In this document: one piece after another, positions 35,378-46,224 of the stretch
Position numbering within the stretch: the stretch's first letter is position 1
How the letters are laid out: every line of letters starts with the position of its first letter
NCBI GenBank assembly: GCA_015039465.1
Contig: MU130621.1
Span: forward strand, 63,387-127,386
DNA: 64,000 bases
Direction of reading: 5' to 3'
Source: Phlegmacium glaucopus
Lineage: Eukaryota > Basidiomycota > Agaricomycetes > Agaricales > Cortinariaceae
Notes under the pieces: generated by a model
What the model saw: only the letters and a program-made list of their open reading frames with translations
Told to the model about the DNA's origin: nothing
Databases searched by the model: none
Program-made: the position numbers and the translations under genes

Positions 35378-38285
35378 AGGTAGGGGACATCCATATTCCA
35401 CTAACGTCACCTGACGTGACTGATCTGTGATGCAGCTCGCCAAATCCGGACAGAAAGGCCTCGGAAACACCTTGGAGGGCTCTTTCTAAACTATCAAAAG
35501 CAAAATCGTGGAATCAGCTTCCTAGCATTTGTAGATATATATATTAAAGTTAATTTTAGAAAATTTGAAGCAATTCCGGGCACTCTCGGCTGAGTTATTT
35601 CAATCGGGAACAAAGGTTTGATCAAATCACTGCTTCCTTTTGTCTTATCTCCCACAAACAAAGAAGTTTTCTTATCGTCGACTTAAACAACCCCTGCTTT
35701 CTCAAGCTCGTTCATGATGCTCTCCGGAAGCATGCGGTGTCCCCGGTATTTCCTCGCTGCCCATGCTGCTTGGCGCCCATTCAGCCCCTGCTCGTATGCA
35801 TCCATAAATCGGCGGGATCGTGTTGCAAACTTCCGCATGGAGGTGAGTGACACAGCCTCCAGTGCATCCAGCGCGTTTTTCTCGAGGTGATCCTCTCGAG
35901 ATGACTCTGGATTTAATCGGTAAATCCTTTTTGCATAGCCCCAACATTGCTCAATAAAATTGAGCTCGCAATGGAATTTTGGGAGGAAAATTACCAGGAC
36001 TCCCAGAACTTTGCAGGTAAGCTCAAGAACAGAGGGAATATTTGCGAAATCGGGCTGATTATAAAGAATGCGGCGACAACAGCAGCTTGTAGCACCAGGT
36101 AAGCACTTGAACCCCTTGCACTCTGCACGAATCTTAGACACATTCTGAAACCCTCGTTCCTCTAGGATCGTTACCATCCCCTTGAAGACACCAGCACGGG
36201 CATGGCCCTCCGGAAAGTAGAGTGACTGTGATGTTCCATCTGCGTATTGTGCATTGCCCATCTTGATCTTAACCTTCTGGTGCGAACCATTGGGATTACA
36301 GATGGGCTTTTGGGTGATGGGGTTGCGTTTCGTGACCTCAATGCCCCAATTATTTCCTTCCTTTGGCGTGTTTTTTGGCATTCGACGGGCAGATAATGAA
36401 TCCTCAGGGCGTTTGAGGTGTGTTGATGCGTTATCATAAATGAAGACATGTTCGTACTGTGGCCAACATTCCTTGCAGATCCTGATAGCCTCCTCAGCCT
36501 GCAATTGGATATCATCGCTTGTAAAATACCCATCTTTTGCCTTCCCTGGTTTCATGACCCTCCGCGCTGACTGCTTTCCGTCAGGTGACCTGAGCCATCC
36601 AAAATCTGCTGAAACGAAGTCAGCGATCATTAGTGAAGCGCCTTCTCCCTTCTTGTAAGGCTTTGCAGGTGCGTCTTTATGGTACCAGCCTTTTTTTCTC
36701 CGATCATGTGCATAGAAGATGGACTCATCGTGGAACCAGGTAATGATGCGCAAACCTGGCATCTTTGGTCCCTGCTCAGGTTTGGCATCCGGCCCAATCC
36801 AACACTCCATCCGGTCCTGAATGTGCCTCCACTGCGGAAGGAAGACCTGTTCTCGATAGTAAACAACATCCTCCCGTTCATGTCCATCAGCGTACTGTCC
36901 TTTTTTGGGGGTAGACCAGCGATACCCAAGTGTATTTAGATATCTTCGAGCAGTACGCTCACTAATCTGTTTCTCAATCCCATGCTTTGAGCGACCATCT
37001 TCACGAGCTAAAAAGTCCACAAGTTTTTTAGCTGATATTTCTTTTCCAATCTCCTGGAGATAAAGGTTGATGTCGTTGCAGAGGTCCTCATCAACAAGCA
37101 TGGATTCGTTCCAGTCACCATACGGGTTTATGGGGAGGACAGTGTGATCCTTGATAAACTGTCGTGTGAGACGCCGAATTCGACATGCACAGTGCAGCCC
37201 CTTCCCAAGTCCTAATGAAGCTTGAATAGATGACGCAGCCCATGCGTCATATGTGAGGGATTGCTTGTGAGTGTAGAAATTAAGCATCATTCGCATCCCT
37301 TCCAAGCGGCTTCTAACAAAGCAATCCAGTCCTGGATCAAGATAGCCATGACCTGTTTTTCGTGCTGGGTTTAACAACTGCTTGAGATCCTCCAATGCCT
37401 GCATTGCAACTGGCTGCAATGGAGCTTCACGCTCTTTTCCTGGTCGTTCTTCTTCTGCAGGAGCAGATGCTGTACTAGTTGCCCTTCCACTTGTGTTCCT
37501 TGTCTCTGGCTGTGCACCTTGCGCCCTAAAACTTCCCTCCTCTGTGTCGGAATACCATTCTTTTTCCCAGTCCTCTTCATTGGAATCTGACTCATCATCT
37601 GACTCTTCAATATCGAAGAGGTCAGGCAGGCCTTCAGTGTCATCAAAGAGATCCTCCAGGTCCGGTCCAATATTGACCTGAAACTCATGGAAATAGCGCT
37701 CTGGTGGGATGTGGTCTGTGTGAAGGACATCACATTGAAATACAGGCTCAAGTCCCCGTAATTGTGGTTCTGGCATGTCTGAATCCATCCATTGGTCTCT
37801 CGAAGACCCTTCACCATGTATAGGTGCACTCTATTAAGCTTCAGTAAAGAATTTGTCTATTGATTCCTGGCAACAGGGCTCACATTTGCATTCTCTTTTC
37901 CTGGTCTTGGTTGTGGATGGTTGCTTTTCTGCCTCTTTGTAGGGTTTTCATCCTTGCTTTTCTTCAGATTATCAATGCTTGCTAATGTGGCTCGCTTTCG
38001 TCTCCCCATGAGTTTTTAGTTGAGCACAACACATCAAGATTTGATGTATAGACATGCAATACCTTCATTTTTCTTATTTCTCCATCAAAAATGCGAATTC
38101 CAACAAATGGTTTGGGATTTACGTGTAAAAGTGAAATTACTACAAACTCTAGGAGCCATATTTCGCAAAATGTAACTGAGCCAGCTTTAAAGACAATATT
38201 ACAGCTCAATTAAGAGGTATCAGCCCGATTTGGACGCTGTCACATTGTGCACGTGACGTTAGTGGAATATGGATGTCCCCTACCT
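35378..38285 (-). mobile_element. complete Tc1/mariner-like DNA transposon
   Basis: The 2908-bp element has terminal inverted repeats identical over 33 bp, beginning AGGTAGGGGACATCCA. It is flanked by the dinucleotide TA on each side (35376-35377 and 38286-38287), the target duplication of the Tc1/mariner/IS630 superfamily. It carries one long intact transposase frame on the minus strand. Perfect TIRs and an open frame suggest a young, possibly mobile copy. It sits between the synthase gene and the convergent ligase gene. Confidence 0.9.
35683..37788 (-). CDS. DDE transposase of the Tc1/mariner-like element
   Basis: A single open frame of 701 residues begins MDSDMPEPQLRGLEPVFQCD. The N-terminal 100 residues are acidic (EESDDESDSNEEDWEKEW), and helix-turn-helix-like sequence follows (KQISERTARRYLNTLGYRW). 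The catalytic core shows WFHDES (first Asp), HVFIYDNASTHL (second Asp) and FHCELNFIEQCWGYAKR, which corresponds to the PDLNPIE motif with the catalytic Glu. The second Asp and the Glu are about 160 residues apart, where most relatives have 34-39. The extra segment has a cysteine cluster (CKGFKCLPGATSCCCRR). An upstream frame starting at 38009, MGRRKRATLASIDNLKKSKD, resembles the usual N-terminus of related proteins and may be a first exon joined by an intron near 37830-37870. The enzyme should excise and reinsert the element. Confidence 0.88.
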   Translation of the reverse strand: MDSDMPEPQLRGLEPVFQCDVLHTDHIPPERYFHEFQVNIGPDLEDLFDDTEGLPDLFDIEESDDESDSNEEDWEKEWYSDTEEGSFRAQGAQPETRNTSGRATSTASAPAEEERPGKEREAPLQPVAMQALEDLKQLLNPARKTGHGYLDPGLDCFVRSRLEGMRMMLNFYTHKQSLTYDAWAASSIQASLGLGKGLHCACRIRRLTRQFIKDHTVLPINPYGDWNESMLVDEDLCNDINLYLQEIGKEISAKKLVDFLAREDGRSKHGIEKQISERTARRYLNTLGYRWSTPKKGQYADGHEREDVVYYREQVFLPQWRHIQDRMECWIGPDAKPEQGPKMPGLRIITWFHDESIFYAHDRRKKGWYHKDAPAKPYKKGEGASLMIADFVSADFGWLRSPDGKQSARRVMKPGKAKDGYFTSDDIQLQAEEAIRICKECWPQYEHVFIYDNASTHLKRPEDSLSARRMPKNTPKEGNNWGIEVTKRNPITQKPICNPNGSHQKVKIKMGNAQYADGTSQSLYFPEGHARAGVFKGMVTILEERGFQNVSKIRAECKGFKCLPGATSCCCRRILYNQPDFANIPSVLELTCKVLGVLVIFLPKFHCELNFIEQCWGYAKRIYRLNPESSREDHLEKNALDALEAVSLTSMRKFATRSRRFMDAYEQGLNGRQAAWAARKYRGHRMLPESIMNELEKAGVV

Positions 38286-38475
38286 TAACGTTTTTTTCTA
38301 CATCATACGACTTTACATATACATATAGCGTTCAAAGTTGGAGGTTATTATGATAAGTCATCAATAATCTCTCAAGGCTTGAAAAAATTACAAATTAGAA
38401 TAGGCCAGCTCTACATTCCGAAAAGTGCGTGCGAATCCATATGTTCTGTTAAAATATTCAATGCCCATAAAAAGT

Positions 38476-40749
38476 TTAAAGTTTTCCTTTCAGCTTCCCG
38501 GCGCTTGCCTCATATCTATCTTGCAGAACCCGGCGTAGAACTTTCCCCGTTGGTGATTTCGGGATCTATAAAAGGCCGTCCAAAAATAATCAGTTTTCGG
38601 AATAGTTACTACAACGGAAAAACGGGGTGATGCAAGAGGAGGGGGAGGGTATGAATGAACAGAAAAGGGAGGGACATACCTCATCCACCACTTGGATTCC
38701 CCCTCTCAACCATTTATATCTACTTAGATTCTTCTTATGCCATGCATCCAACTCCCTCACCACCGCAGCCACCCCGCGTTTCTTACCAGCAGGGGTAAGC
38801 ACGATCCAAGCTCGGGGTATTTTTTCGTCCGAAATACGACCACCGCTGACGCCGGCGACTGTGACATCGTTGATAAGCTTCTCAGGGTGTTGGAGAAGGC
38901 AGTTCTCGATTTCGACAGGGGATACTTGGGCGCCGGAGACTTTGAGTGTATCCTAGGATTACAAAATTATCATTGAAAGGTCATAGTAATTGAGCGAGAA
39001 AAAAACTCACCTTCGCTCGATCAGCAAACCTAAGATTTTTTTTAAAAAAACGGACCATGTATGATGAATAAGAGAGAAGATAAAAAAAGGTAAAAAAAAT
39101 GAATACCAAAAATTGCCACCCTCATCTACCCAGAACTTATCGCCTGTATGGACCCATCCATCTACAAACGTCTCCTTATCGGCTTTCTCATTGTTCCAAT
39201 AGCCCAAGGCCACATTATTACCGCGTAGCCACAGCTCGCCAGGTTCGTTAACGTTTGCATCCGTGCTATCGTCGCGCATGATACGCGCTTCCATACTAGG
39301 GATGAGTACACCAGTGGAACCAGGGATATATGTTAATTTTCCATCCAGAGAACCGTCTGTGGGTTGGCTAATGGCAGATATTGTCTATGAATATGATGGT
39401 TAACTCGAAAGTGTTTTTTGAAGGAAGAGGGTTACATACCACTTCTGACATTCCATAACCTGGATGAGGTAAGAGGTGAATTAACAAGGTAATCGGCACA
39501 CGAAATTTCATAAGAAAATAAACGAACCTTCCATGAACGATGCGTCTTTGGCAAAAGATGTTAATTTCGAGCTCAATTCTTTTGGGAGGTAAGCAGCTCC
39601 GCTCCTTATTGAAAGGACTGAGCTGAAATCTGCCTTTTCGATACCGGGGTGATTAACTAGTTGATGAACAACCGATGGTATAAGTGTAAGAATCGAGACT
39701 TTGTACCTTTGATAATAAAGAATTTTCATCAGCTCAAACGGAAAACACGAAGGAGAGAAGAGAATGTAAGAAAAAGGAAGATAAATTAACATACTTGGGG
39801 ATGGCTTTCAGAGCCGCATTGATATCCCATTTCGGGAGAAAGACAAGTGTGTTGATAGCTAACATTGCACGGAAACAAAAGACAAAAAGACCGTACGTAT
39901 GATGCATAGGAAGGAAGGCAAGTGTTATTGGAACGAATTCCGGGTCCGGGGGCAAGACCTGCGCTGCCACCTCTGTTGTCACGGCCATCTGCCCTAGTGC
40001 GAAGATGATATTACCATGTGAGATCTTAACGGCTGAAATCAAGTGTCAGTCGATTTGAATACGAAGTAATCTATAAAAATCACCTTTTGGGAGCCCACTT
40101 GTTCCACTTGAAAACACGAGGTACGCCAGGGTATCTTTCGTAGCAGTACGAATACCCACAGGCGGAATCTTGTTCCTCCTAACATCCTTAATTATGCTCC
40201 AGAGGCTTTTTCTACCCTTGGCATGACCTTTCATCACATAGATATGGTTCAGATCTATCCCGAGTTCTTTTGCAACTGGCAGGGCCGTTTGAACGAACTT
40301 TGCATCGACAAAGAGGCGGGTTACTTTCGTAAGATTTAATGCATGTTTCAATTCAAAAGCAGTTGAATAGGATGAAATTGGGGCGAAGGGTGTGGCCAGC
40401 TGGATACAAGCTTGCACCAGGGCGATGTAGTCCTGGAAGGCGAATTAAACCAAAATATTGCAAAAAAACCAAAAGGAATCACTGATGAATTCTCGCCCAT
40501 TATTCCTATCATCTCGTTATCTTCAGCCCGTATACCTAGCCCACCCTGGGACACAGGTGCTTCAAGCCCAGTAGCCAGGTCCCGGATGCGCCCGAGAAAA
40601 TCACGGTACATGATCTCTTCTCCAGTTTCCGCATCGATATGAAATGTGAAATCAGGCCAAGTATCCTGACCCGGTTGCTTGAAAAAGAGATAGTGTACGT
40701 TGACATTCGGGAGAGGCGGAACATCAGGGTAAGGCGATTTGAGATACAT
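38476..40749 (-). CDS. adenylate-forming acyl/4-coumarate-CoA-ligase-like enzyme
   Basis: Nine exons (40483-40749, 40084-40432, 39795-40032, 39528-39706, 39441-39460, 39107-39384, 39011-39029, 38680-38952, 38476-38565) give 1713 nt and 570 residues, full length for the ANL superfamily. The start is MYLKSPYPDVPPLPNVNVHY. Motifs in order are SSGTSGLPKAVKISHGN (A3, phosphate loop), FLPMHHTYG, MEGYGMSE (A5), ELWLRGNNVALGYW, DGWVHTGD (A7), WFADRAKDTLKVSG (A8) and IPKSPTGKVLRR with the catalytic Lys (A10). It should adenylate a carboxylic acid and load it on CoA; the substrate is not predictable from this. No clear peroxisomal tail is seen (it ends KLKGKL). Two microexons of 20 and 19 nt interrupt the A5 and A8 regions. 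The gene is convergent with the polyketide synthase gene. Confidence 0.92.
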
Positions 40750-42233
40750 GGTTGACTGGGAGGGAGACTCGACGAGAAATAGCAAGCAGGGGCGGACATT
40801 GACTCCACATTTGTAGTACCTGTCCTGGGAAGCCGGACATGCTGGCATGAGTGAAAGGCCCCTGGATGCAATTCCGCCTATCTATTACCCGGGTAAATCA
40901 CGTGCTCCCTAAACACTCCGACCGCAAGGACGGTTCAAGGCGTCAAAGCCTCAGGCCTCAAGTTCGATCTTGATCAAGAAGAGGCAGTATCAGCCAAGTA
41001 AATACAGTGCAAACTTCCTTCACGATTACAGTCGTTTTATTAGCGATAGCAAAAATACACATATAGACGGGCTTTAAAATTTAGAAAGCCGAGAGCAAAT
41101 GTCATACCTTACAATGAGGCCAGTTGCACCTTCTTGATTCTGACTGCGTCATCAAGATATAATAAGCCCGTTCCATCTGGCGGCCAGAGAAAGAAGGTCG
41201 AAATTTCTTGTCAAACCTGCTGCGTAAAAGGACTCTAGTATCAAACAGCCGCGTAGCGGGATCCGATTGTTAGCTTACAAGTGACGGCTCATGAGATGAG
41301 TACCTGCCACCTTGTGCACTGATTGTCATATCTTAGTAAACGTTCTGCCTAAGGCTTCCCCTATCAAGCGGAGAGCGGATGGAAATGACTGTCGAACCCT
41401 GTCCAATGTTTCATACTAGGGCTCAGGTGATTATCAGTCCCGAGCTGCTGACCATCCCATACACTCGAGAGGGGAATGAGATCTCAGTTCCTCCCGGTAC
41501 CCTGCGGACTTTGCGATCGTCGTGGAACTGAAGGTGTAGGGTTTTAAGAGAAGTTTTCGTAGCAGTAGACGTACTTTCCGTGAATCCTCATCAGGACACG
41601 AATCTCTCACCCACTCGAGACTCGATGTAAGCAAATCGGGATGAAGGACCAACTTGAAGGTCTAAAATGACCTTCATCAGCAGACTTCGCTCGTGGGAAG
41701 AACCTGAGTAAACTCGCACAGCCATTAAACTGCACTAACGCTCTCTCTTGACTATCATCATCATGTCGAACCAAAGACCATCAAAGGACAATCGCATGCA
41801 GAAAGTTACTCGATTTTTCAAAGGGAAAATACCTTCTTTGTCACGATCACCCACACCATCATCGATCGATGTAGGTTCAGCCTCTGATAACCACACGATA
41901 ACAATAAGGTGAGAAGCCGAATCCCTGCCGTTCAACCTTTCCTTGATTGTATACCTAATCTCTTCGCACTTTCAAGTAATTTACCGCTTAATGTGGTCCC
42001 TGTGGTCGGCGTCGATCACACACCGGTTGCAAGCATGGAAGCATGCACAGTGCCCTTTCCAATTTCCGTTCCTGTTTCAGCAACGATACCTGCTGTGCCA
42101 GGGCAGCTTGCTTTCGTTAGTAGTCCAGGACCAGAACTTGAAACTCCACCCACAGTCAGCATCATGTTACGCTCACGATCGTCGTCCCTAATCACTACTC
42201 ATTTAGCAGATGTCTCCGAACACCCATAGCCCA
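40750..42233. other. intergenic, with a possible N-terminal exon of the NLR
   Basis: Left part: promoter of the ligase gene; nothing else recognised. Right part: a plus-strand frame from 41764, MSNQRPSKDNRMQKVTRFFK, ends at a good GT site. It can continue from about 41975 into a Val/Pro-rich frame (SNLPLNVVPVVGVDHTPVAS) that runs to 42226. These may be upstream exons of the NACHT-WD40 gene, but I could not find a phase-consistent join to the exon at 42234. Confidence 0.4.
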
Positions 42234-45200
42234 ATGTCTGTCTTCCAAGGTGCTCAAAATGTCTACATGTCCCATCCGACGATTACCATGGCCAATCAGG
42301 TCACTATCATCCTAGCGGCGTAAATACCAAGCAGCGTGTTAACAATTCTATCTTCCTTGTAGGTCCAGAATGTATTCAGCGCTGGCGGAAATGAACGAAC
42401 GAAGCCTCAAATCTTGGTGAGCATGTATAATACTTAGAGTGGGACAACCTTCACTAAATTCTAGTTCATAGGCGGCACTACATGAGAAACTCTTGCCCCG
42501 TGCTGACTTTGCAGAATACGACGCAGCATCTCCCGCTCCGCGCAACGGATGTACTGAAAATACTCGCAAGGCAATCCTTGGTATACTACGAATGTGGGCA
42601 AGTGATAATACGACCACAAAGGTATACTGGCTCAACGGGATGGCTGGAACCGGCAAAACAACAATTGCTTACTCATTTAGTGAAATCCTTGATGATGAGG
42701 AATCCCTTGGTGGTACCTTCTTCTCTTCTCATCTTCGAGTCGATACAAGTGATGTTCGTTGCATCATTCCCACCATCTGCCTTCAGTTGGCTGCCAGTGG
42801 GTATCTTCCTTCTCTGTCCCATCTTATCCTAGATGTAGTGGAAGCCAATCCTAACTGCAAATCTTAGAGGATTGGCAAACAATTCCTGAATTTCCTTGTT
42901 AAACCACTCACTGCTGCGTACAGGTGTACAAGTGAAGTAGTAGCCCCAGTTATTGTTCTTGATGCCCTGGATGAATGCTCTGACCAGTCCCTTGTGGCTG
43001 AGTTGCTTTCTATGATCTTAAAGCATAGTAAATCTCTTCCAGTCAAGTTCTTCATCACTAGTCGTCCAGAAATAGTGCTGAAGGAGACTTTTGATAATTG
43101 CTGGGATCATTCCATCTTCATCCTTCATGATGTTGAAAAAGAGATTGTGAAGGCTGATATTGAGCTTTATATCAAAGCTTGGTTGCTTGGCTCCCAAGTG
43201 AGGCATAATTGGCCTTCTCAGGCTGAAATTGAAAGCCTTGTGAACATGTCTGGCACCTTGTTCATTTATGCAGCAACTGTCTGCAAATATATTGCTCAGA
43301 AGGGTAGCTCTAGCATGCCTCAACGTCTTTCAGATGTGGTCAATTCAGAATTAGAAGCAACATCTGGTGTAACCCATCCACTAGATATGCTTTATGAAAG
43401 AATTTTGGATGCTGCCTATGCCTTTACAAATAAAAAAGAGAGGATGAATATAGACATGATCCTCACAGCTGTTGTATATGTCTATAATCCTCTTTCTATG
43501 AGTGCCATCAGTGCTTTGATGGAAATACCCATAGAACATACTGTGGCTGCCCTTTCTTCTCTTCATTCCTTGATATATATTCCATCTCAAGACTCTGATA
43601 TGCCTATCTCAATATTCCATGCTTCCTTCTATGATTTCATCAGCAATCAAATCCTTTCCTCAAAGCACTACCTTGACCCATGTGTTTCACATAGGCATTT
43701 AGCACTTCAGTGTCTGTCCTTGATGGAGAAAGAATGGTCGGAGAAAGAAAAGGTATCTTATCTGGAAGAGAGGAAATGTGAGGAGATTTGTGAATCTCTT
43801 GCATATGCTTGTAGTAACTGGGTGATTCATTTTACCTATGATGATGTTGGGGAAGCTGCTGAAGTGAAGAATTTCTTTCAAAAGCATCTTCTGAGATGGA
43901 TGGATTGTTTAAGTGTTTTAGGGAAATTGGGAACTGCAGTGCATTCACTCCAGAAGTTAGAAAGTTGGGCAAATGTAAGCTATTCTCATTGCTTTAAATG
44001 AATTGTGCTGACAACAGAATAGAGGCAAAAGCTCTTGGCAACAGTGATTGATGCTGAAAGGTTTTTGAAGGAAAATTTTGATTTCATTAAAAATAACAGT
44101 GTTGAAGGATGTCCTTCAGCACTAGCTTGGCTGCCAGAAAGATCAGATATATGGAAGATATATGGAAGTAGGATGGACTGTCCATGGAAGCTCTGTTTAG
44201 GAAGGAGAAAAGCATGGAACCTATTAGAAGGAGTTCTTAGGCATTCTGATGGGGTCAGATCTGCTGTCTTCTCTTCTGATGGTATGCATATTGTGTCTGC
44301 ATCTTATTACTGCACTGCACAGATCTGGAATACAGCCACAGGAGAGTGTGAAGCAGAGCTCAAAGGACATTCACACTGGGTCAGATCTGCTGTTTTCTCT
44401 CCAGATGTTATGCATATTGTGTCTGCATCTTATGACTGCACTGCACGGATCTGGAGTACAGCCACAGGAGAGTGTAAGGCAGAGCTGAAAGGACATTCAA
44501 ATGTGGTCAGATCTGCAGTCTTCTCTCCTGATGGCATGCATATTGTATCTGCATCTGATGACTGCACTGCATGTATCTGGAATACACTCACAGGAGCATG
44601 TGAGGCAGAGCTGAAAGGACATTCAAATTCAGTCAGATCTGCAGTCTTCTCTCCTGATGGCATGCATATTGTGTCAGGATCTTATGACTGCACTGCACGG
44701 ATCTGGAATACAGCCAGAGGAGAGTGTGAAGCAAAGCTGGAAGGACACTCACATTCAGTCATATCTGTAGCCTTTTCTCCTGATGGTATACATATTGTGT
44801 CTGCATCTTATGACAAAACTGCACGGATATGGAGTACAGTAACAGGAGAGTGTGAAGCAGAGCTGAAAGGACATTCAGACATACTCAGATCTGCTGTCTT
44901 CTCTCCTGATGGTATGCATATTGTGTCTGCATCTTCTGATGGCACTGCACGGATATGGAATACAGCTACAGGAGAGTGTGAAACAGAGCTGAAAGGACAT
45001 TCAAATGTAATCAGATCTGCTGTTTTCTCTCCTGATGGTATGCACATTGTGTCTGCATCTGATGACCACACTGCGCGGATCTGGAATACAACCACAGGAA
45101 GGTGTGAAGCAGAGCTGAAAGGACATTCACACTGGGTCAGATCTGCAGTCTTCTCTTCTGATGGCATGCATATTATATCTGCATCTTATGACCGCACTGC

Positions 45201-46224
45201 ACGCATCTGGAATACAGCTGCAGAAGAGTGTGACACAGAGCTGAAAGGACATTCAAAGTCAGTCAGATCTGCAGTATTCTCTCCTGATGGTATGCATATT
45301 GTATCTACATCCAATGACTGCACTGCACGGATATGGAATACAGCCACAGGAGAGTGTGAAGCAGAGCTGAAAGGACACTCACACTGGGTCCCATCTGCAG
45401 CCTTCTCTTCTGATGGTATGCATATTGTGTCTACATCTTCTGACAAAACTGCACTGATCTGGAATACAGCAACAGGAGAGTGTGAAGCAGAGCTGAAAGG
45501 ACATTCAACTGGGCTTGCATCTGCTGTCTTCTCTCCTGATGGTATGTGTATTGTGTCTGCATCTTATGGCTGCAATGCACGGATCTGGAACACAGCCACA
45601 GGAGAGTGTGAAGCAGAGCTGAGGGGACATTCAACTGGGCTTGCATCTGCTGTCTTCTCTCCTGATGGTATGCATATAGTGTCTGCATCTTATGACACTG
45701 CGCGGATCTGGAATACACTCACAGGAGAGTGTGAAGCAGAGCTCAAAGGACATTCACAGCAGGTCAACTCTGTTGTCTTCTCTCCTGATGGTATGCATAT
45801 TGTATCTACATCTGATGATGACACTGTATGCACCTGGAATGCAACCACAGGAGAGTGTGAAGCAGTGTGGGAAGGACATACCTCTATTCCATCTTTATCT
45901 GATAACAATCAATTACCTGTTATATCATCACTTCCTGAAGGTGTTTTTACCCATATAAATTCTAGAGGCAAATTTCATGTCTCCCTCCAGCCATCTTTCC
46001 TTGACATATACAATGACACAATATTTCATAACAAAAACCTCCAAAAAATCAGGATTCCACAACCTTTTTGTAAGCCATCATCTATCAGCTGTTACTTTTC
46101 AAAAATATGCCTTGGATATAACTCAGGAGAAATTTTGGTTCTAGAGGTATGTATGGCTTATATTGCTTTCCATATTGTTATCTTATTACTAAATTTCTCT
46201 CCAACATAGTATCAATGTACTTGA
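42234..46224 (+). pseudogene. NACHT-WD40 NLR-like protein with one in-frame stop
   Basis: Exons 42234-42299, 42363-42416, 42472-43974, 44023-46146 and 46210-46224 join in frame to 1254 codons. The N-terminus MSVFQGAQNVYMSHPTIT is followed by AALHEKLLPRADFAEYDAAS and the P-loop GMAGTGKTTIA (about 42640). A single TAG at 42865-42867 follows NPNCKS. The same frame then continues without a break through VIVLDALDECSD (Walker B), FFITSRPEIVLKETF and the NACHT helical regions to 13 WD repeats and a C-terminal GYNSGEILVLE. The family senses non-self or allelic partners in fungi and triggers incompatibility or cell death, as in HET-E and HET-D of Podospora. With the stop, only a truncated product with the P-loop would be made unless the codon is spliced out, read through or a sequence error. 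No effector domain was identified at the N-terminus. Confidence 0.85.
44236..45870 (+). repeat. array of 13 highly similar WD40 repeats
   Basis: Thirteen tandem 126-bp units, one shortened by a codon (number 12), encode 42-residue WD repeats of the pattern KGHSxxVRSAVFSPDGMHIV. Each unit continues with a stretch such as SASYDCTARIWNTATGECEA. The DNA units are nearly identical. Differences concentrate after GHS (HW, NV, NS, HS, DI, KS, TG, QQ) and around the S-x-D-x-T segment (YDC, DDC, YDK, SDG, DDH, YDR, NDC). Confidence 0.95.

Noticed and set aside
36254..36939. Plus-strand frames across the mariner-like element
   Set aside because: They are antisense to the intact 701-residue transposase frame.
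44430..45908. Several minus-strand frames of 70-120 codons and a repeat array that could be mistaken for a direct-repeat locus such as CRISPR
   Set aside because: They are shadows of the 126-bp WD40 units; the repeats are coding, contiguous and without spacers, and the genome is eukaryotic.
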